DNA of 64,000 nucleotides, taken from NCBI GenBank assembly GCA_026004215.1, contig BPIR01000002.1, positions 113,844 to 177,843 of the forward strand, written 5' to 3'. This DNA is from Candidatus Binatia bacterium (GTDB taxonomy: Bacteria; Desulfobacterota; Binatia; HRBIN30). The position numbers and the translations under genes are program-made. The notes beneath the pieces are model-generated. The model made no database searches. It saw only the letters and a list, made by a program, of their open reading frames with translations, and was not told the DNA's origin. This document shows positions 63,606 through 64,000 of the stretch, in pieces. Positions within the stretch are counted from its first letter, which is position 1. Every line of letters begins with the position of its first letter.

Positions 63606-63998
63606 TTACGCATTCGGTACTGGCGGGCGGATCATGTACGTGGTGGTGGCGCGCGCCGCCAATTGGCCGTTGGCCCAAATATCTACCTCGGCGTACGCGC
63701 TCCGCTTGCTCGCCCGCAACACAAACGCTTCGGCGGTGACCACACCGAGCAAGATCGGCTCCAAGTAGTTGATCTTCATCTCGATGGTGAGCAGTACCGT
63801 GCCGGCCTCGTACAGTGTGGCCAGCGCGGCGGCGACAGCCGTATCCGCCAGCCCGAAACTCGCTCCCCCGTGCATCACCCCCGCCGGTTGCATGAGTTGC
63901 TGCCGGTTCTCCAGCTCGAGCCGCGCATAGCCGGTACGAAGCTCGACGACGCGGATGCCGAGCAAGCCGGGGAAAAACCGGTTGTCTTCGTTGAATCG
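63606..63998 (-). CDS. PaaI-type thioesterase (hotdog), 5' end outside window
   Basis: About 130 residues are visible and the frame stays open to the right edge (FNEDNRFFPGLLGIRV..), so the start is probably beyond 64000; a TTG at 63965 is unlikely to be the true start. Hotdog thioesterase core: GVMHGGASFGLADTAVAAAL with the catalytic His-Gly-Gly and Asp region, and MKINYLEPILLG. Hydrolyses acyl-CoA thioesters; family members act in phenylacetate or general CoA recycling. Substrate unknown. Confidence 0.88.
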   Translation of the reverse strand, partial: RFNEDNRFFPGLLGIRVVELRTGYARLELENRQQLMQPAGVMHGGASFGLADTAVAAALATLYEAGTVLLTIEMKINYLEPILLGVVTAEAFVLRASKRSAYAEVDIWANGQLAARATTTYMIRPPVPNA

Positions 63999-64000
63999 CG

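Overview
The window is GC-rich, densely coded DNA from a Gram-negative bacterium. Evidence for the cell type: type I signal peptidase, two lipobox lipoproteins, a soluble-lytic-transglycosylase-like lipoprotein, a LysM/M23 peptidase, and many secreted proteins with signal peptides. Class II (B12-dependent) ribonucleotide reductase, an acyl-CoA dehydrogenase, a 180-kDa-type NAD-glutamate dehydrogenase, and several secreted proteins joined by Thr/Pro-rich linkers and ending in Cys-flanked dockerin-like or Cys-rich modules suggest an uncultured lineage near Desulfobacterota, Myxococcota or Binatota. That placement is inference; no rRNA gene is present to test it.

Layout. 1-1551: a (+) run with the end of an AmmeMemoRadiSam-type radical SAM gene, a 3-methyladenine DNA glycosylase and signal peptidase I. 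1552-12746: an accessory island of secreted-protein genes on the minus strand. It holds a decayed partial copy (about 1.55-2.65 kb) of a neighbouring giant gene, an RCC1-like repeat protein broken by a 10-bp duplication, a gene-poor stretch with a possible transposase remnant, a DUF1232 membrane protein, and the 1693-residue PPC/CARDB/dockerin-like protein. 12766-18314: a long-form nucleotidyltransferase (RmlA-like), Hsp20, a DksA-type zinc finger fused to a BON domain, and IlvD. 18559-22283: tRNA-Ser(GCU) and the minus-strand set nrdJ, radical SAM, DUF72. 22442-30626: DUF488, acyl-CoA dehydrogenase, an M15-like peptidase, a DASS transporter, Mrp, an unknown secreted protein and purB.

30828-38602: a LysM/M23 peptidase with a frameshift just after its signal peptide, the classical yebC-ruvC-ruvA-ruvB-DUF2905 operon, an unrecognised Cys-rich secreted protein with a duplicated domain, and an MBL-fold hydrolase. 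38629-50229: NAD-GDH, a GNAT, a stand-alone flavodiiron-like (ODP) domain, a VWA protein with its MoxR-like AAA+ partner, an orphan sugar-type ABC ATPase and a dual-specificity phosphatase. 50418-58854: an alpha/beta hydrolase, then a minus-strand run maf-yggS-proC-ggt-class II aldolase, a lytic transglycosylase and a MarR regulator. 59307-64000: small proteins, a UPF0104 membrane protein with two linked partners, a beta-helix lipoprotein, and a thioesterase running off the edge.

The genes form ordinary housekeeping blocks (DNA repair, purine, branched-chain amino acid and proline synthesis, envelope) broken by a surface-protein island and by dispersed GC-rich palindromic elements near 37.7, 44.1 and 51.4 kb. 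No prophage, CRISPR array or intact insertion sequence is seen. The observations most worth following are the 111-bp repeat array with its frameshift, the recent partial duplication of the giant gene, the M23 frameshift, the DksA-BON fusion, and the duplicated Cys-rich domain protein.
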